A DNA stretch of 64,000 nucleotides from Nigrospora sphaerica. Its lineage: Eukaryota; Ascomycota; Sordariomycetes; Amphisphaeriales; Apiosporaceae. The position numbers were made by a program, and so were the translations under genes. The stretch covers positions 902,229-966,228 of the forward strand of contig JAGVVL010000021.1 in NCBI GenBank assembly GCA_018287875.1, read 5' to 3'. The notes below the pieces were generated by a model, which saw only the letters and a list, made by a program, of their open reading frames with translations, did not search any database and had not been told where the DNA came from. Of this stretch, positions 10,999 through 24,300 are shown piece by piece. How positions within the stretch are numbered: position 1 is the first letter of the stretch; each line of letters opens with the position of its first letter.

Positions 10999-11650
10999 AA
11001 AGGGGCCCCGTATCGCATTCTCCAGCGGTCGTTGCCCGTAGCCAGTACGCCGTCCGCGCAAGACAGATCGTCCAGCTACCCGCGCTTGCGTCTCAAGAAA
11101 CCAATAAAAGCTTGTAGTGAGGATTCACGCGTTGCAAACAAATACTGCCACTGGAATCGTCGCGACCCGTCCCGGGGCGGCCGGCGTCCTGGGGCGGCCG
11201 TACGCAAGCGCAGGGTGCTCGATCTTTGGCCTGATGGAGGGACGTCGTCCGCTCCAGGAGTGTAGACGGGCAAAAAAGGTGCGGAGAAGCAGAGCCTGCT
11301 ATGTTGAGCGCGTGGCAAAACATGTGTTGGGCTGCAAGATATTGGGCCAGTCTAGCCTGGGGAAACCGTTGAATCTTTTCTGAGGGCCAAGGGAGAAACC
11401 CCATGTCGTCCGGGGCCACATGCGAAGCCGGTCGGTGTGGCCTGAATCCCGTTTTCGTCGTTCCTTTCCCACGAATCACCCGATGCCCCCGGCGCGGGCG
11501 CAGGCATCCGTGAAGACGCCGACCGCAAGTCTCCGCTGTTTTCCCCAGCAACAAGCAACCAATAGGCGGAGGCACAAAGACGACTATTCACTCTGGATAT
11601 CGCGCCTGCGTGAAAAAGAAAATGGATTTTCGCCACGGAGTAGGCGAAAC
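10999..11650. repeat. diverged tandem repeat, copy 2
   Basis: This is the partner of 10239-10845 in direct orientation. It carries GCAAGACAGATCGTC, the GGCGCGGGCGCAGGCATCCG block (11489-11508), and GACTATTCACTCTGG where copy 1 has GACTATTCACCCTAG. Ends are not sharply defined and I see no terminal inverted repeat or target duplication. Confidence 0.65.
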
Positions 11651-11799
11651 CGCCCGTTTATGATTATGTCGATGGAAGACTACGGCAGGCTAGGGGTACT
11701 GGGCAGATGTATGGGACACTCGAACGGTCCTGCGCCGGGGCTGGTCGTCGCTGTCGCCCCCGGCCTTGGTACCAAGGCTAAGCTAACTTACTCTTAGTT

Positions 11800-14700
11800 G
11801 CTTTCTAAACCCCTCGCCCTTGCCCGTTGGGACATCAATGCACAGTACCCAGAGATGGGAAGCTTCGCCCCTTGCGTCACAAAGGACGGGGTCGCAAAGA
11901 AGAAGCCATGGCCTTATCGCCGACAGGGGGCGAACCGTGGTGTACGGCCCGTAAGAAGGGATCGCCACGCCACTGCGTGCCGTTTGTACGCATGCAAAGA
12001 TTTTGCAAAAAGAATTTCGACGATAAGTAGACCGTCTTCTAGATGACGTGCTGCGTGATTTAGGCGACAAAGAATGTAAAACCCGATTCGCGAGATATGG
12101 TAGCGGTTACCATGCTTCGTGGTGAGGGTCCCACCAGACGTCACGATCTCGATGCAGACAGTATCACAGTACAAATAACACGGAATTAGAAGCGCATAGG
12201 CCCCACAGACCGGGCCTCCAACAGCACGCATAACCCAAGCCTTGTAGCAGCTGATGTCAATGCCACAGAGAACAGCAAATGCTGCCTTCCGCGCGGCATG
12301 CCCAAACGAGACGACCGCTGCTAGTATATACCAGATTTGTCACCGGCTCGTGTCTAACCGGCCGTGCGCGCCACGTTCCCAAAGCGCAGCACTTGGCCAG
12401 CTGGTGCTCCAGGCTTCTATCCGCAAGGCCAGAGGCGGACTGCGCGTACCGGAGGGGAAAGCGGTGCATGTAGGGCATCGGCAGTCGATTGGATGATCGG
12501 TACGACGAAGCCGATGAAACATCAGGGGTGAACCGTTAAACTCAGGCCGGGTCTATAGGTCCAGAGCCGGTATCATCTCGCAGCGAATCCAATGGTAAAG
12601 TCAGGAGAGCCGTTGCGTAGTAGCTCTATCACGGTTCGGGGGCCGCTGGCGCACACCGAGTCGGGGAGAGGTAGCGGCTGGCGTTCAGCCGAGGTCGGCC
12701 CTATGCCAACAACAATGCTCCTTCGGAACGTGGTACGGACTGGAAGGACATACGCAGTTATCGGCACCGCAGAGACCAGGGCATGACGACCACAAATTGG
12801 CGGCGTGCATACGGGGAGTGGCGGGGACGATGGTAGGGTTGAAGTAGCAACTTGCTCTTGTTCCCAAGGAATTTGAACTTCATCGGGATGGCACGATAGT
12901 CACTCGCCGAGTACGGGAGCCCCGCAAGGGATATGGTGCGCCACTGGAAGACGCCCTGCAAGGAGGCCTCGCATCGTCGTCTTCCTCTCCTTTTCGGGGC
13001 TTTGCTAGCATTGGGGCGTCGACGAAGACAAGCCGTCTCGTGCCTTTCTTCTCCGAGGGACCAGGCTAGTGCACGGGGCGCACGTAACCATACTCAGTCG
13101 TTCGGCACCCTCCTTATTCTCCTGCCCGGGTAGTTTCGAGCACGCGATGGATTCGGGAATGCACTCGGGCTTGTACGTGAGCGACGAAGACGGTGCCTTA
13201 CGCGCCCCGTGGGAACCGATCGGAACAAGACCTCGTTTTCTTCTCTCCATGCGTTCCCATGTAGTAAGACGCGCCCGAGCTATACTACGATCGTTCGGCC
13301 TATGCCGTCTATTGCCCCCGAAAATGGAATAAACGGGTTTAGATCCGGCACGGGGCCGAGCGTTGTGCGATGGGAGGTATCGGAGGAGCACCGCATGTGT
13401 GCGCAGGCTCGGCCGGCGGCTCGCCGAGGCGTTACGCGAGCATAGCTATGCGGCCCGGCCCATCCATCGAAAGAGCGATGCACTCCTACGGGAACGCCGC
13501 CTGGTACGAGACCGCCTTCGATTTCGTTCTTACACATTCGTGTGCCGGTGATCGCGGCCGGTGGCTTCGGTGGTTCCGGCAGCCGCTCCAACAAAGCCAT
13601 GGTAATGCCAGAGGTTGCGGCCGTACTCGATTCCATGACCGTCGTCCGTGTGCACCGGAGGGGAGTGGGATGCAGCCAGGGTGCGCTTGATTAGGCGTAC
13701 TTGGTCGTAGAATACCGGCGCGTCGATGACCGCTTCCCTAGCGATGTCGAAGAACACCCGAATGACTGTGTGAGAACCGTGCTACCTCTGGATTTGAATG
13801 CTTTCTCTAGCCCCGACCAGCCTACAGGGGATGGTCATCGATCGTATGACCCCCTCATCGATGCGCCGCGGTTGTTAAGGCGTCTTAGTCGCCATCCGTT
13901 CTCGTTGTTCGGGGTTTCGACGCCGGACGAAACCCCAGGCCCTCCTGCTCTTTGGGTCCCGTCGCCTACGGCGAACGAAGGCCGCTGCAGAAGCTTCAAG
14001 GCCGATCGAAGACGGCTCGACAGAGACGGGGCGGGGCGCCTCGGGTGGTACGTTCGTCGACGGATGATGAAGGCCCCCGGGGGTACGGATGTCTCGTGTG
14101 TCGGCGCGGCAGGAGTGCGAAGGACAGAATGCCTCGAGGCCCTCCAGGGAGTCGGCGGCGCGTCGACGTTCTGGTGGGCGTGGTTAGGGGACGGTTTCTG
14201 TTTAGTTGTAAGCGCCCCCGTGGCGCCCGAGCGACGGTTAGCACTAGCGAGGTTCTGCCCAGAGACCGGCAGACGCTGTACCCGATGGTGGCAGTGAGTT
14301 GGGTTCTGTGAAGCGAGGTGTCGCGTTAAAGAGAAGCCCGTGGTGGGCATTCTGCGTCGTTTGCCGGAACCCGATCAGAGAGGGATTCCCCACCTGACCA
14401 GCCCGGCGCGGTGTCTGCCCGTAGCCTAACCGTCTTCCCACATGTTCCGTAGTACCATTCCTATCCGACCGAACGACAGCATCGCCCGCCCAAGCGGGCA
14501 AGGGGCTCCGAGGACGCTAGAAGCCGCCGAGAACGAAGCCTCGGGGGACATACCGGGCAGTAGGCCGGTGGTGGGTGTATCATCGCCAGCCGGGGTGTTG
14601 CCACGACGGAGCCCGAATGCGGGCGGGGCCATCCGTTGAAGCACCAGCTCGAGGCGTTGCCGCGTCGCGTCCTGCCGCCCTATAGCTGATTTCCTGGCAG

Positions 14701-17700
14701 GACCAACGCCTAGACAGGACCCACGCCCAGGCAGAGCCAACGCCTAGACAGGGCCGACGCCCAAATCACCCAACTTATAATACTCGACAACGCACACTCC
14801 TGGTGGAGGTGGCGGCCGCAAAGGATGCTGTGCCGACGTCGAACGTCTGGGTTCTGCCAGCCCGAGCGAACCCATGGCCCCGGCAAACAGCAGGACAGGT
14901 TCTGGGAGAGCGCTCCGTGCGTTTGGAACAACACGCAGGGCGACGTCCCCGGCACACCAGTAAGTAACCCCCTCCCCGCGCGCGCGAGCATAGAAATGGC
15001 GGCGCATCGTTCACGAGGCCAGGCCGCACCGACCGGACGGGCTGGTTTGCGCTCTTGAACAATTCGCACTTCGGCCGTCCGCTGACAGGATCCTCCGCGC
15101 ACGTGAAGCCGATCATACCAGCCGACGAGCAGCCCGTCGTGGTGGCTCGACTACGCAGCCGTGCCCCGGCCGCTGGCCTGGACAAGGGCTTGGGCGCTGG
15201 ACGCGACGCGCACACCGACTCGGACCACCATGGAGATACCACGGCCGGCCCCGTCGTGTCCATCTACGGCAACCCCGAAGCCGAGAAGAACGTCGCGCAC
15301 GCCAACAACCCCAGAGGCCAGCGCCTGGAGCAGCGGATGATGGGTGAACCGGATATTTCTATCGTTGCGAGACCATGCGCTACTGGCTCGTCTCCTGACT
15401 GCCCCTCGGTCGGCCGTCGGCTACCCGCTATCGAATGTCGAGTCGGACCGGACGGTAACAGCCAGACTTGAAATGGGGATCTTGAAGGCGGGGGAGTCGA
15501 ATATTATCTAACATGCCTCGTTTCCTCGGCAAATTTGGTCGACGGACGAAGGACCGTCGGCGGTAGCGCCCGCTCGCTGCATCGCAACGTCGGGGGTTTG
15601 GGTTCCCACGTGGCACCAGGAGGACGGTACGCCGAAAAATGGAACCATGGCAAAACAGAGGTGGGCTCCATTCAACACCGCCAGGTCGCAGGCCTCGCAC
15701 GGTCAATGGTTGACCATGTTTCAAGGGCCTGTCTAAGACGCGTTTGCCCAGGCGAGGGGAGGGATCGTGAGAAGCACCTGGACGCCATCAGTGATATTGC
15801 CGAGAACGAGCTCGACCGCGTACTCGCTCAGCCGCCACTTGGCACACCCAAGCCATCCCGACCCGATCCCACGCGATTCGCCCGGACCAGACCCGTGTTT
15901 AGCGGCAGGACGACAGGCGGCGGACACCGGTGAACCAAAGACGCCCTGCGAAACCAACCCCTGGCATGTCCCCGCGCGCAGGGCTCGCCCGAGGAACGCG
16001 CACGAAGGTGTGAAGCGACAACCTACGAGCCGGCGAGGGAGGATGCCGTGATGTTGTTTCTGTGCTCTTTAGCAGGACCGGCCGCGTCCAGCGAATCGCA
16101 CGCGAACGCAAGGAGGAAAACTCAGTACGCGGCGATTGCATTTCGCGATCCCATGCGGCCCAGAGTACGCCACCACCACGAGCGGGGAGGCCGTATAATT
16201 TCGGAGAGTGCATGGGCCGAGTCCTACTACGCTCGCGTACCCTGGCCGAGCCAAGGGGCGGAAGGGCCCACACAGTCACGCGATGCTCGGAACGTACAGC
16301 CGTCAGCCAGATACCGGCTTTCGGCCCACCGGCCGCGGGCTCCCGGGGACAGGCGGCATCGCGGGCATAAGAAGCATCGATCGGCCGTGACGCGCCCGAA
16401 CACCGAATCCGTGGACCGCGGGGCCTACTGAGGTCGACGCCGGCGGAAGGAAAATATCGTCTTCCGGGCTTGCGTACGAACACGAACGGGGCGACGGTGT
16501 GGACCGACCACGGCGAAGCCTCCCGGCGAGAAAGGGAAGAACGGCGCCGGGGGCCCAATACCGAGCCCGTCTCGAGCACGTCTGCCAAGGACCATCCGGC
16601 CAAGACGGCATGTGGCGGTCTTTACGATACGTCGTTGCCCGCAAGGCCGGGGAACCAAAGCGGCAGGGTCAGCAGGGCAGATGCTACGGCCGCCAAGCGA
16701 CGGATCTCACCATCGGCTGCGTGGGGGAGCCGGTGGTCGGGCTGTCTGGCATCGCACGCCGCGCTGCCTGCTTGGCCTGGGAGGCTTGGCGATCGTCGAG
16801 GAATGCTGCCCCCGATGTCCTACGCCCTCGCGGCCCGGTGGGTGGGATTTGCCACGGCAGCAGGCGCGGCTATCTCCAGACATTGCTTTGCCGCCAACGG
16901 CCGCAGAGGCTGAACGATGGTATCGAAAAGTTTGACAACGAGGTGGGGTCTGGGTTCGAGGACAGGTCACGCAGGGGCCACTATCATTTTCAAGTACGAA
17001 GTGTGTGCCTGAGGATTGTGCCTCGGGGCAATATTCACTTCACCTCGGACGCAGTATCGCAACGGTGGCCCTATTAATGGCATGTGCGACAGCGGGTTCC
17101 AAGAACCCGCGCACTCGCCAGCATTGGGGGCCTCGGCGGAACGGCGACTGCCGTAGGCGATACAGACACGCGAGGCCTTGCCCGCCGTGGGGCGATGAGT
17201 GCGCAGCGCCATCGAACTGTGCATCGACGCCCATGCCGTTGAGGACGCACCCCTTCAGGCGGCCTCTCCGCAGGAGGTGGCCCGTCTGTGTCGTCGAAGT
17301 GGCTGGCTGTCCGGGTTCTTCGAGAGGCGCCGCTGGGGTGACTGGAAATGACGAACCTTTCGTTTTGGCGCCAGGGAGAGACAGGCTGAGAGAGTCCATG
17401 CTCCATGGGGCGAAGCAACCAACTCACGAACGCACACGGGGCTGTGCGCCTACCCACAAGCAGCTCCGTAACGAACTGAGGAAAGTCGTCCCACGGCCGG
17501 CCCATCGTGAATCGCCAGTACTTGGCAGACGCCTCCTTCCTGCCCAGCCGGCCGCGTAGTGGGCTTTGTGTGCGAAGAGAGTATACCTGCCTCAGACCGA
17601 GCGAGTATGGGAACGCCTCTGTCCTATTGTGGCGCCATAGGGCTCGATAAGTCCACCCTCTCTTCTCGACGGACGTGCAGCGCACCTCCGAGACTTGTTT

Positions 17701-20700
17701 CGCCGGCCAGCGCGCACCTTGTTGGCCCGCGTCGCCCTGCCGGACATACTGTGCTTCTCTCGCAACCAAGATGGCCGCGTCCTGTCCGATGGTATCGAAC
17801 TGCCGGTGGGGATTCGGGAGGCGTGCCGGCCGTCGTACGGACGAGAGTAGACTTTTCATCTCGAGTCCCACTGCGGAGCGCAGGGCGGCGACGTCGGAGG
17901 CGGTGACGCGAAGAAGCATCGACGTTGCCGCAGGGGGCCCCAGGAAGGGCTCCAGGCTGGGAATAGGAAACGGGGGCGGAGTGTGGAACGGGGGCAGAGT
18001 GTGGTAACAATTGAAGTCCTCTGGACGTTACAGCTAAGCTGGTCCTGCTGGACCTGAAAGTCGCGGCCTAGCGCGCCCATTTCGCGTGCTCTTCCGCGGG
18101 GTTCCACTGGCCCGTGGGTGAACCGCTCTCTTCGGCCGGGTTGCCTCGCCATGCCAGGAAGCCTCGCCATTTCGTGCTCCTGTTAGGCCCCGCTTAACCC
18201 CGGTCCCCTACTCTACGGCTGGTGAGACGAGCCTAGGGACTTTGTAGGTTCTCCGGCGAGCCTGGCCATGCCGGCGTTTTTATGACGAACGGGTTAATCC
18301 TGGCGTAACGCGGAAGCCACCAGCTGGCCAGGAGGCGTACGGATGTCGACGCAGCGAATGGGAGATGACGTCCCGGGCGATTCACTCGCGGGTCGAAGGC
18401 AACCATAATCTACTCCGGTATCATCCATGCTGCCTCCCCCTCCCCCAATTTTCTAGGCGAAGTGAACCAACCGAACGGTCGAAGCGGCCCTCCTTTCGAT
18501 CTGACTCACCACGTCCACGGCTGAGGAACCGCCGTCGTCCCCACCCCGTCCCAGCCCGGAGCCGCCGACGTCGCACCACCCAGACGGCATCGCTTGGATC
18601 CGAAGACGGGGACGAGCTCGCCAGCTTGGCAGCTGTCCGATCCGCTTTACAGAGGACTGGTGTTGTCTTCGCGCGCGTAACGTTACGTGCTGGCCCAGAC
18701 GCGACCTTTTGGCATCGCAGGCCAAAAGCACGACCAGCGCGTTTGTTGGGTCTCGTCACGGCTGCTGGCCACTGGTCCACTTCTCGAGGTTGAGCTGTCG
18801 GGTCTCCTAATGCCGGACGGCATCGGTCCATGCGTGCCAAAGACATGGCCCTTGGACTTCGGCTCTTGTGGCTCGGCTGGAAGTGTCCCCAAGCAGGGGC
18901 CGTAGATGTACGGGCGTGAGCCCGGGTGCCACGCCCGGCAGAGCGGTCGCCAGCCGGCGCATGGCAAACCAGGTTCGTCGGCCGTGGCCCGTCGACAGCG
19001 GACAGCCGGTCCTGCGACTGGCTTCGCTTGCCTGCGGTGCATCCGTCGCAGGCCGCCCTGCCGGACACTCTTTGGTTCAGGTGCTCCAGTCGCGCCGGCG
19101 GCCGTGGTCTGCGGGCGTGCGCCGGTCTTGCCTCTTCTCGGCCATTCGACCTACTGGTTCGTGCTCCACTGCTGTGACTGGCGGAGAAGCAAGGCTGCCT
19201 GGATTGCCCCTCGTGACGATGGCAGGCTGTCTTTCCATCCCCCGAACCACGAGCTGTTTGGCACGAACTACGAACATCGGTGCCGAATACGCAGGGCAAA
19301 GGCTACACGACCTGCGTTGGGACCGGGCACAGCGCTGCAGAAAGTGGAAAGCTCCGGCTGGTATGACGCGTCTCCCACCCTCTCAAGACGCCGCCTCAAC
19401 GAAGTGTAGATCCAGGCCCTTGTACCAGTGTCCATCCACCCATCCCACCTCGTAGTCCCTAGTCAACTCCTACTCGATACCTCGATTTCCGTGTTTTTCT
19501 TCCCCATGGCGACCGGGAACACAGATGCTCCAAGCTGCTCATCCCGTGTCGACGACCGCACCGCCTCCCAAACCACTATTCAATGAAGTATGTCCTCGGC
19601 CTATGCCGGTTTCGTGCGGGCATGGCCCAGCGAGCCGGGCAAACCCATCGTACCGACCGAGGAGGGGCCCGAGCCCCTCGACATTGTAGATAGTGCGACA
19701 CAGAACCGCGAAGATAGGGTACACATCGGTCGCTGAACACGTCGATGGCCGATGCCTGTGAGCAGCACACGCTTCACAGCCACCTGTCCGCACGAAGACG
19801 AATACTGCCGTATCTCACGAACGATGCCAACCCAAAGCCCCGACTGCTCCACCGGGCACCGGAAATAACTTCCAGTCCCCTCCTCTGGACGTCGGTGCCC
19901 GTCGGTCGCCCCCAGTCCCCAGGCGGTCGCAGGCCCGGTGCGTGGGCGCGCGTCGGGTTGGCACTGCGGGACACTTACTCGAATAGGCACAGGGCCCATC
20001 CCGTCGAGCTCCTTGTCACATACCGTTGGGCCCTCGGCCGGCACGTCGGACGGTCAGCACCAGACGAGCCTGATGCCGACGGCCGAGACGGAGCGGGTAG
20101 GAGTCGCCTCGGGACTCCCCAGGCCGGAAAGCCCTGCAGAGGAACACGACCACCACCGTACTTCCCTAGATCGCCTTTTGGATGCTGCAGTGGCCTCTAA
20201 ATCTGGGAACAAGATGTCAAACCTTTCATGTTAGCACTGGGTCTCCACCTCCCCTTATTCCAGCATGGCTTGACAGAGAGGAGATAAGCGTATGACTGCA
20301 AGACCGTCGGTCCGTCAGTGGGGGCACGCTGGCGATCGCTAGCGCCAGGGAGCCGGAGGCCGGTAGGCCAGGTTTGCATCATTAGGATCGTTGCATGATC
20401 CTGGGAACCCCAGCCACGGGCACATGGGATTAGAAACAGGAGCGTAAACGGATGTCTTCGCCGCAGGAGACGCCCTGGCAGTCCACTCCGTCTCGTGCTC
20501 CCGCCTGTTTCTGCTCGGTACGCCGCCTGTCTTCGGCATACGTCGTTTAGTCGCCAACGAGGCCGCCGTGCGTGCAAGGCGTGGCCACCAAGGGCCCCTC
20601 GGTGCATCCAAAAACGCATCTCACATACCGTGCAAGGCCAGGCCGCCCGAGTAGGTCGCCTGGCACCGGCGAAGGTAGGCCTGTCGTCAGGCGCCTCCGA

Positions 20701-20750
20701 GGAAGAGCGCGCTCCCTGGCTGGATAGATGGTCGTTGTTAGCTAGCCAAA
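11800..20750. other. 9-kb GC-rich stretch with no supportable gene
   Basis: The high GC content keeps many frames open by chance (longest 281-292 codons on the minus strand at 17.1-17.9 and 18.4-19.3 kb). Their translations are rich in R, P, A and G, overlap on all frames, and lack domains, conserved motifs or plausible splice chains. A short iterated motif (CAACGCCTAGACAGG-like, three copies) lies at 14704-14765. I found no retroelement motif, tRNA or long internal repeat. It may be ancient repeat debris. Confidence 0.4.
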
Positions 20751-20799
20751 TCAAGTTTTAGTCCGTTTCTGTGCCATTGAAGAAAACAGGGAGTATTTC

Positions 20800-22803
20800 T
20801 TGGCAACTGCTTTTGTCGTGTTGGACCACGTAGCAGTCTTCCGGTGGGCGGATCGCCGGCCCACGAGGTTCACACCAGCGGCAGACTGGCTTCGAGTTCG
20901 CGCACCTTGGGCCTTGTTGTCACGTATCGGAAGCTTTTTCACAAGCCCGCATCGCTTGCCGGAGCTGCAGCGACCTCGCTTTGAGCCCGCCGAGGTGGGA
21001 GCAGCCCGCCAAAGCACACCGACAGAGTGCAGAAGGTTGGAATTCGCTATCAGAGGCTCCGCAAAGCCGTTCAGAAACGGGAAACAGTACAACCCTCCTC
21101 CACAGTCGTCAGTCAAGAAGATCCAGGAGCGCCTGAAGGACAACAAGTGGAAGTCGCTCCGCAGTGAGCTTGACAAGCTAGGCTGGACCAACGACTCCAC
21201 AGTTGGGCTCACAAGCCACCTCTCCGCAGTCGGCATCAACCCGAGCCTTTTCCAGCCGGACACACCCATCAACCTGGCAGTGACGTCGCTCACGGGTCCT
21301 CACATGCTATCGCAATCCACAGTTGTCGACAGCTGCGGGTCATCCCACATCGTGAACGACCACTCCCTACTTCAGGAGGGATCCTTTGTTCCGGCACCTC
21401 CTGGGAGGGTGGTGGAGGCCGGGTCTTCGGCCTTTAGCATCAGAGGCACCGGCACACGTGTGCTCAAGGGGGCACTCCTTGGTGTTGGTGGTATCAAGCT
21501 TGACCTCACGCTACGCAACGTCGACTTAGTCGAGGGTTTCCACACCAATATCATCTCAGAGGGCCTCCTAAACGACGCAAGTGTCTGGTACTGCGGCAAG
21601 GATTGCACACTGAGAGTCGGTTCGCTCAAGAACAACGCTGTGGTGCGACAGTTACAGAGAGTAGGCAACCTAGTGTTTATGGAATACAAGCCGATCTACT
21701 CTTCTTACTCCGTTGCTCCACAACCCCTCTCAGCACCGTCAGGAACGGTACGATCGTTTGCAGTCGTGAGAAGAGCCCCTACAGGCTATGTGCAGGACAA
21801 GAAAACAGCAGTGAGAAAGGACTCAGAGGCCATATGGCACGCCAGGACTGGACATCTTGGTGTGACGGCCCTGAGGATGCTCCCAGAAAGAAGCAAGAAC
21901 GTTGGTATCGCGGGTGAACCCATGGGAACATGTGAGGTCTGCAAACTGGCGCATGCCAGTAAGGTTGTCAGCCGACGGCCTACGGAAAGAGCCTCAAGGC
22001 CGTTCTTCAAGGTCCTCTGGGACCTATTCGACTTTCCCAGAGGATACGACGGCTCTCAGTGGCTACTGGTGCTTAAGGACGACTACAGCGGCAAGCTCTG
22101 GTCCTTTCCGACGCCCACGAAGAGCCATACCCAGCTATTCAAGATCATCAGAAGCTTCGAAAGGCATGTCCTGCGACGCTACAACCTTCACCTTTGTGTC
22201 CTCAAGCACGACGGGGAGAAGGGCGTGATAGCGATCAACGGCATGACCGAATACGAGCGCTGGGCAGACTCTGAAGGGATAGAGATTCAGACCTCACCCC
22301 CATACACGCACGAGCCGAACGGAGGCCCGGAGAGAGCTGGCCAGGAGATAATTGTTCGATCCCTGAAAATGCTGTCGCATGCCAGCCTCCCTAAGGTGCT
22401 ATGGCCGGAGTCAACCACCGCTGCGACGAAACTCATCAACATGAGCCCAGCTCAGTCGCAGCGCTTCCGAAGCCCTAACGAGGTGCTAGACGAATGGTTT
22501 TCTCTTAACCAGACGCATTACAGCCCTCAGGAGCTGCGAGAGGCTCAGGCAGACCTCCGACCGGTCTGGAGCGGCATATACGTCTTCGGTTGCAAGGCTT
22601 TCGTCCTTCACCAAAGGCGCGCTGCTGGGACAGACCGCAGAGCGTTCAAGGTTCAAAACAGGGCACAGATAGGATATCTGGTCGGCTATGCCGCCAGCAA
22701 CATCTACAAAATCTGGCTGCCAAAGCACGGCAAGGTCATTCAGACGCGAGACGTCACATTCGACGAAACGCAGTTCTATAAGGAAAAGAGTCAGAACGGT
22801 TAG
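20800..22803 (+). pseudogene. Copia gag remnant, protease and integrase reading block
   Basis: The first internal ATG is only around residue 168, so the authentic N-terminus is missing. KKIQERLKDNKWKSLRSELDKL marks the end of a gag-like region. The protease active site is expected as D-S-G but reads VVDSCGSSHIVND (21328-21345), so the DSG triad is disrupted. Pre-integrase/integrase follows: zinc-binding WHARTGHLG...CEVCKLA, catalytic Asp in LWDLFDFPRGYDG and LKHDGEKG, and catalytic Glu in PNGGPERAGQ. The block ends DETQFYKEKSQNG at a TAG created by a one-base slip; the overlapping frame continues ERLDPEVLEYLQVDQ. Integrase residues look intact apart from the frame loss. Confidence 0.88.
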
Positions 22804-23627
22804 ACCCTGAGGTGCTAGAGTACCTGCAGGTCGATCAAGAAGACATCCCTTTGAGCGAGGCAGGCTTCACGAATGAAACACTGCAGCTCTGGAACAGGCT
22901 CGAGGAGCTAGATGACAGTGTCGGTACAGCATTGCGTCCTGAAAGCTCCCAAGAAGCTCACCTTGGGGACTTAGGGGAAGGCAACGCTCCCGAGGGAACA
23001 GTCGACAAGAACTCGGGGGTGGATGTCGCTCCTGAAGGCTCGTCAGGTGCTCATGAGCCTGGCGGACCGGATGCGCAAGCTGGACCCCTCACACCTGAGT
23101 CCTCACCAGGACCTGGGGCTACAGGGGAGGGTGCCATCAATCCACAAGTCCCATTGAGAGCGACGAGTGGAGGTGTAAGCCAAGGGATAGCTACTGAAGC
23201 GTCCTCAAGGGCTACACCAAACCAGGATCGGATTCTTGATTCGATCACAGTGGCTCTACCAGAGTCAGAGAGACCTCAGAGGGAACAGCCTCAGAGATTC
23301 CGCAGACCTCGCGCACGGCCAACCCCCTCAGCAGAGACAGAACTGAGGAGGAGCGGGAGAGTCAGGATTAGGAGGGACGGGACGCAGAACTCATTCTTCG
23401 CGGTCCAATACACCCCTGAGGAGATACAAGTGCAGGAGACTAATCACCTCCATGCGCTCCTCGGGACGTTCCTCACAGGGAAGATGTCCTCCAGAACGGG
23501 GATTCTCTCCACAGGACTGTTCACGCGCGCGTATTCACGGCGTGTCGGTCAACAAGAGCAACAGAAAGCGATTCCAGAGAAGAAGGGAGAACTCTATCTC
23601 CACCACCACGCTCCTGGCATGAATTAG
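22790..23627 (+). pseudogene. Copia linker region between integrase and RT
   Basis: This block continues the polyprotein after the first slip. It is acidic and proline/serine/glycine-rich, as expected of the variable Copia spacer, then becomes basic (RPRARPTPSAETELRRSGRV) and ends near HHHAPGMN at 23627. The frame one base earlier reads LSPPPRSWHELATHP, the conserved entry to Copia RT, so a base is missing around 23560-23600. Confidence 0.75.
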
Positions 23628-24300
23628 CTACTCATCCCAGGGGAGAGGACTTCAGGAACGCTACAGAGCTCGAGATTAAGAAGGCAGACGAGATGGGGAT
23701 CTGGAAGCCAGCGCGACGCACGCCAGGCCTCTTCACACTGCCCTTAAAATGGGTCTTCTCCGACAAGTATAACGAGAACAACGTTCACCTGCGATGCAAG
23801 GCAAGGATCGTCGTCAGAGGCGACAAGCAGATGGTCAACACCCTTGAGAGCACCTACGCAGCTACTTTAGCTGCCAGGTCGTTCAGGATCATGATGGCTA
23901 TCGTGGCACACTTCGGTTATGAGGTACGACAGTTCGACGTGGTCAACGCCTTTTTAAACGCACTTTTCAGTAAGGACGCGGAGCCTATCTACGTGGAGTA
24001 TCCGCCAGGCTACGAGAGAGAGGGCTACGTCCTGCGTCTTCTCAGGGCTCTTTATGGGCTACGGGAATCACCTCTTCTATGGTTTAGAGACTTCTCAAGC
24101 ACCCTCGAGAAGCTCGGGCTTCGGTCCTCCCCGGAGGAGCCATGCCTATACCACAATGAGGAGCGCACGATCTTCGTGGTGTTCTACGTGGACGACTTTC
24201 TCGTCTGCAATAGGCCCGACAAGCGAGACGAGGCCTTGAGACTCATCGAAGCGCTTAAGAAGGCGTATGAGCTGAAGGACCAAGGGAAGTCAACTACTAT
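23590..24300 (+). pseudogene. Copia reverse transcriptase block
   Basis: RT palm and fingers: GEDFRNATELEIKKADEMG, WKP...LPLKWVFSDKYN, KARIVVRGDKQ, the motif A aspartate in VRQFDVVNAFLNA, PPGYEREGYVLRLLRALYGL, and the catalytic YVDD in IFVVFYVDDFLVCN. Both catalytic aspartate sites are intact. Translation leaves the frame at KDQGK, where the next frame resumes VNYYLGVRVVRE, indicating one missing base near 24295. Confidence 0.9.

Noticed and set aside
17074..17919. 281-codon minus-strand open frame
   Set aside because: GC-driven frame with R/P/A-rich composition, no domain, and overlapping open frames on both strands.
18421..19299. 292-codon minus-strand open frame
   Set aside because: Same reasoning: chance openness in a GC-rich stretch, with no motif and no splice context.
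20751..21293. 180-codon minus-strand frame over the Copia 5' region
   Set aside because: Antisense to the gag/protease segment; its sequence has no family resemblance.
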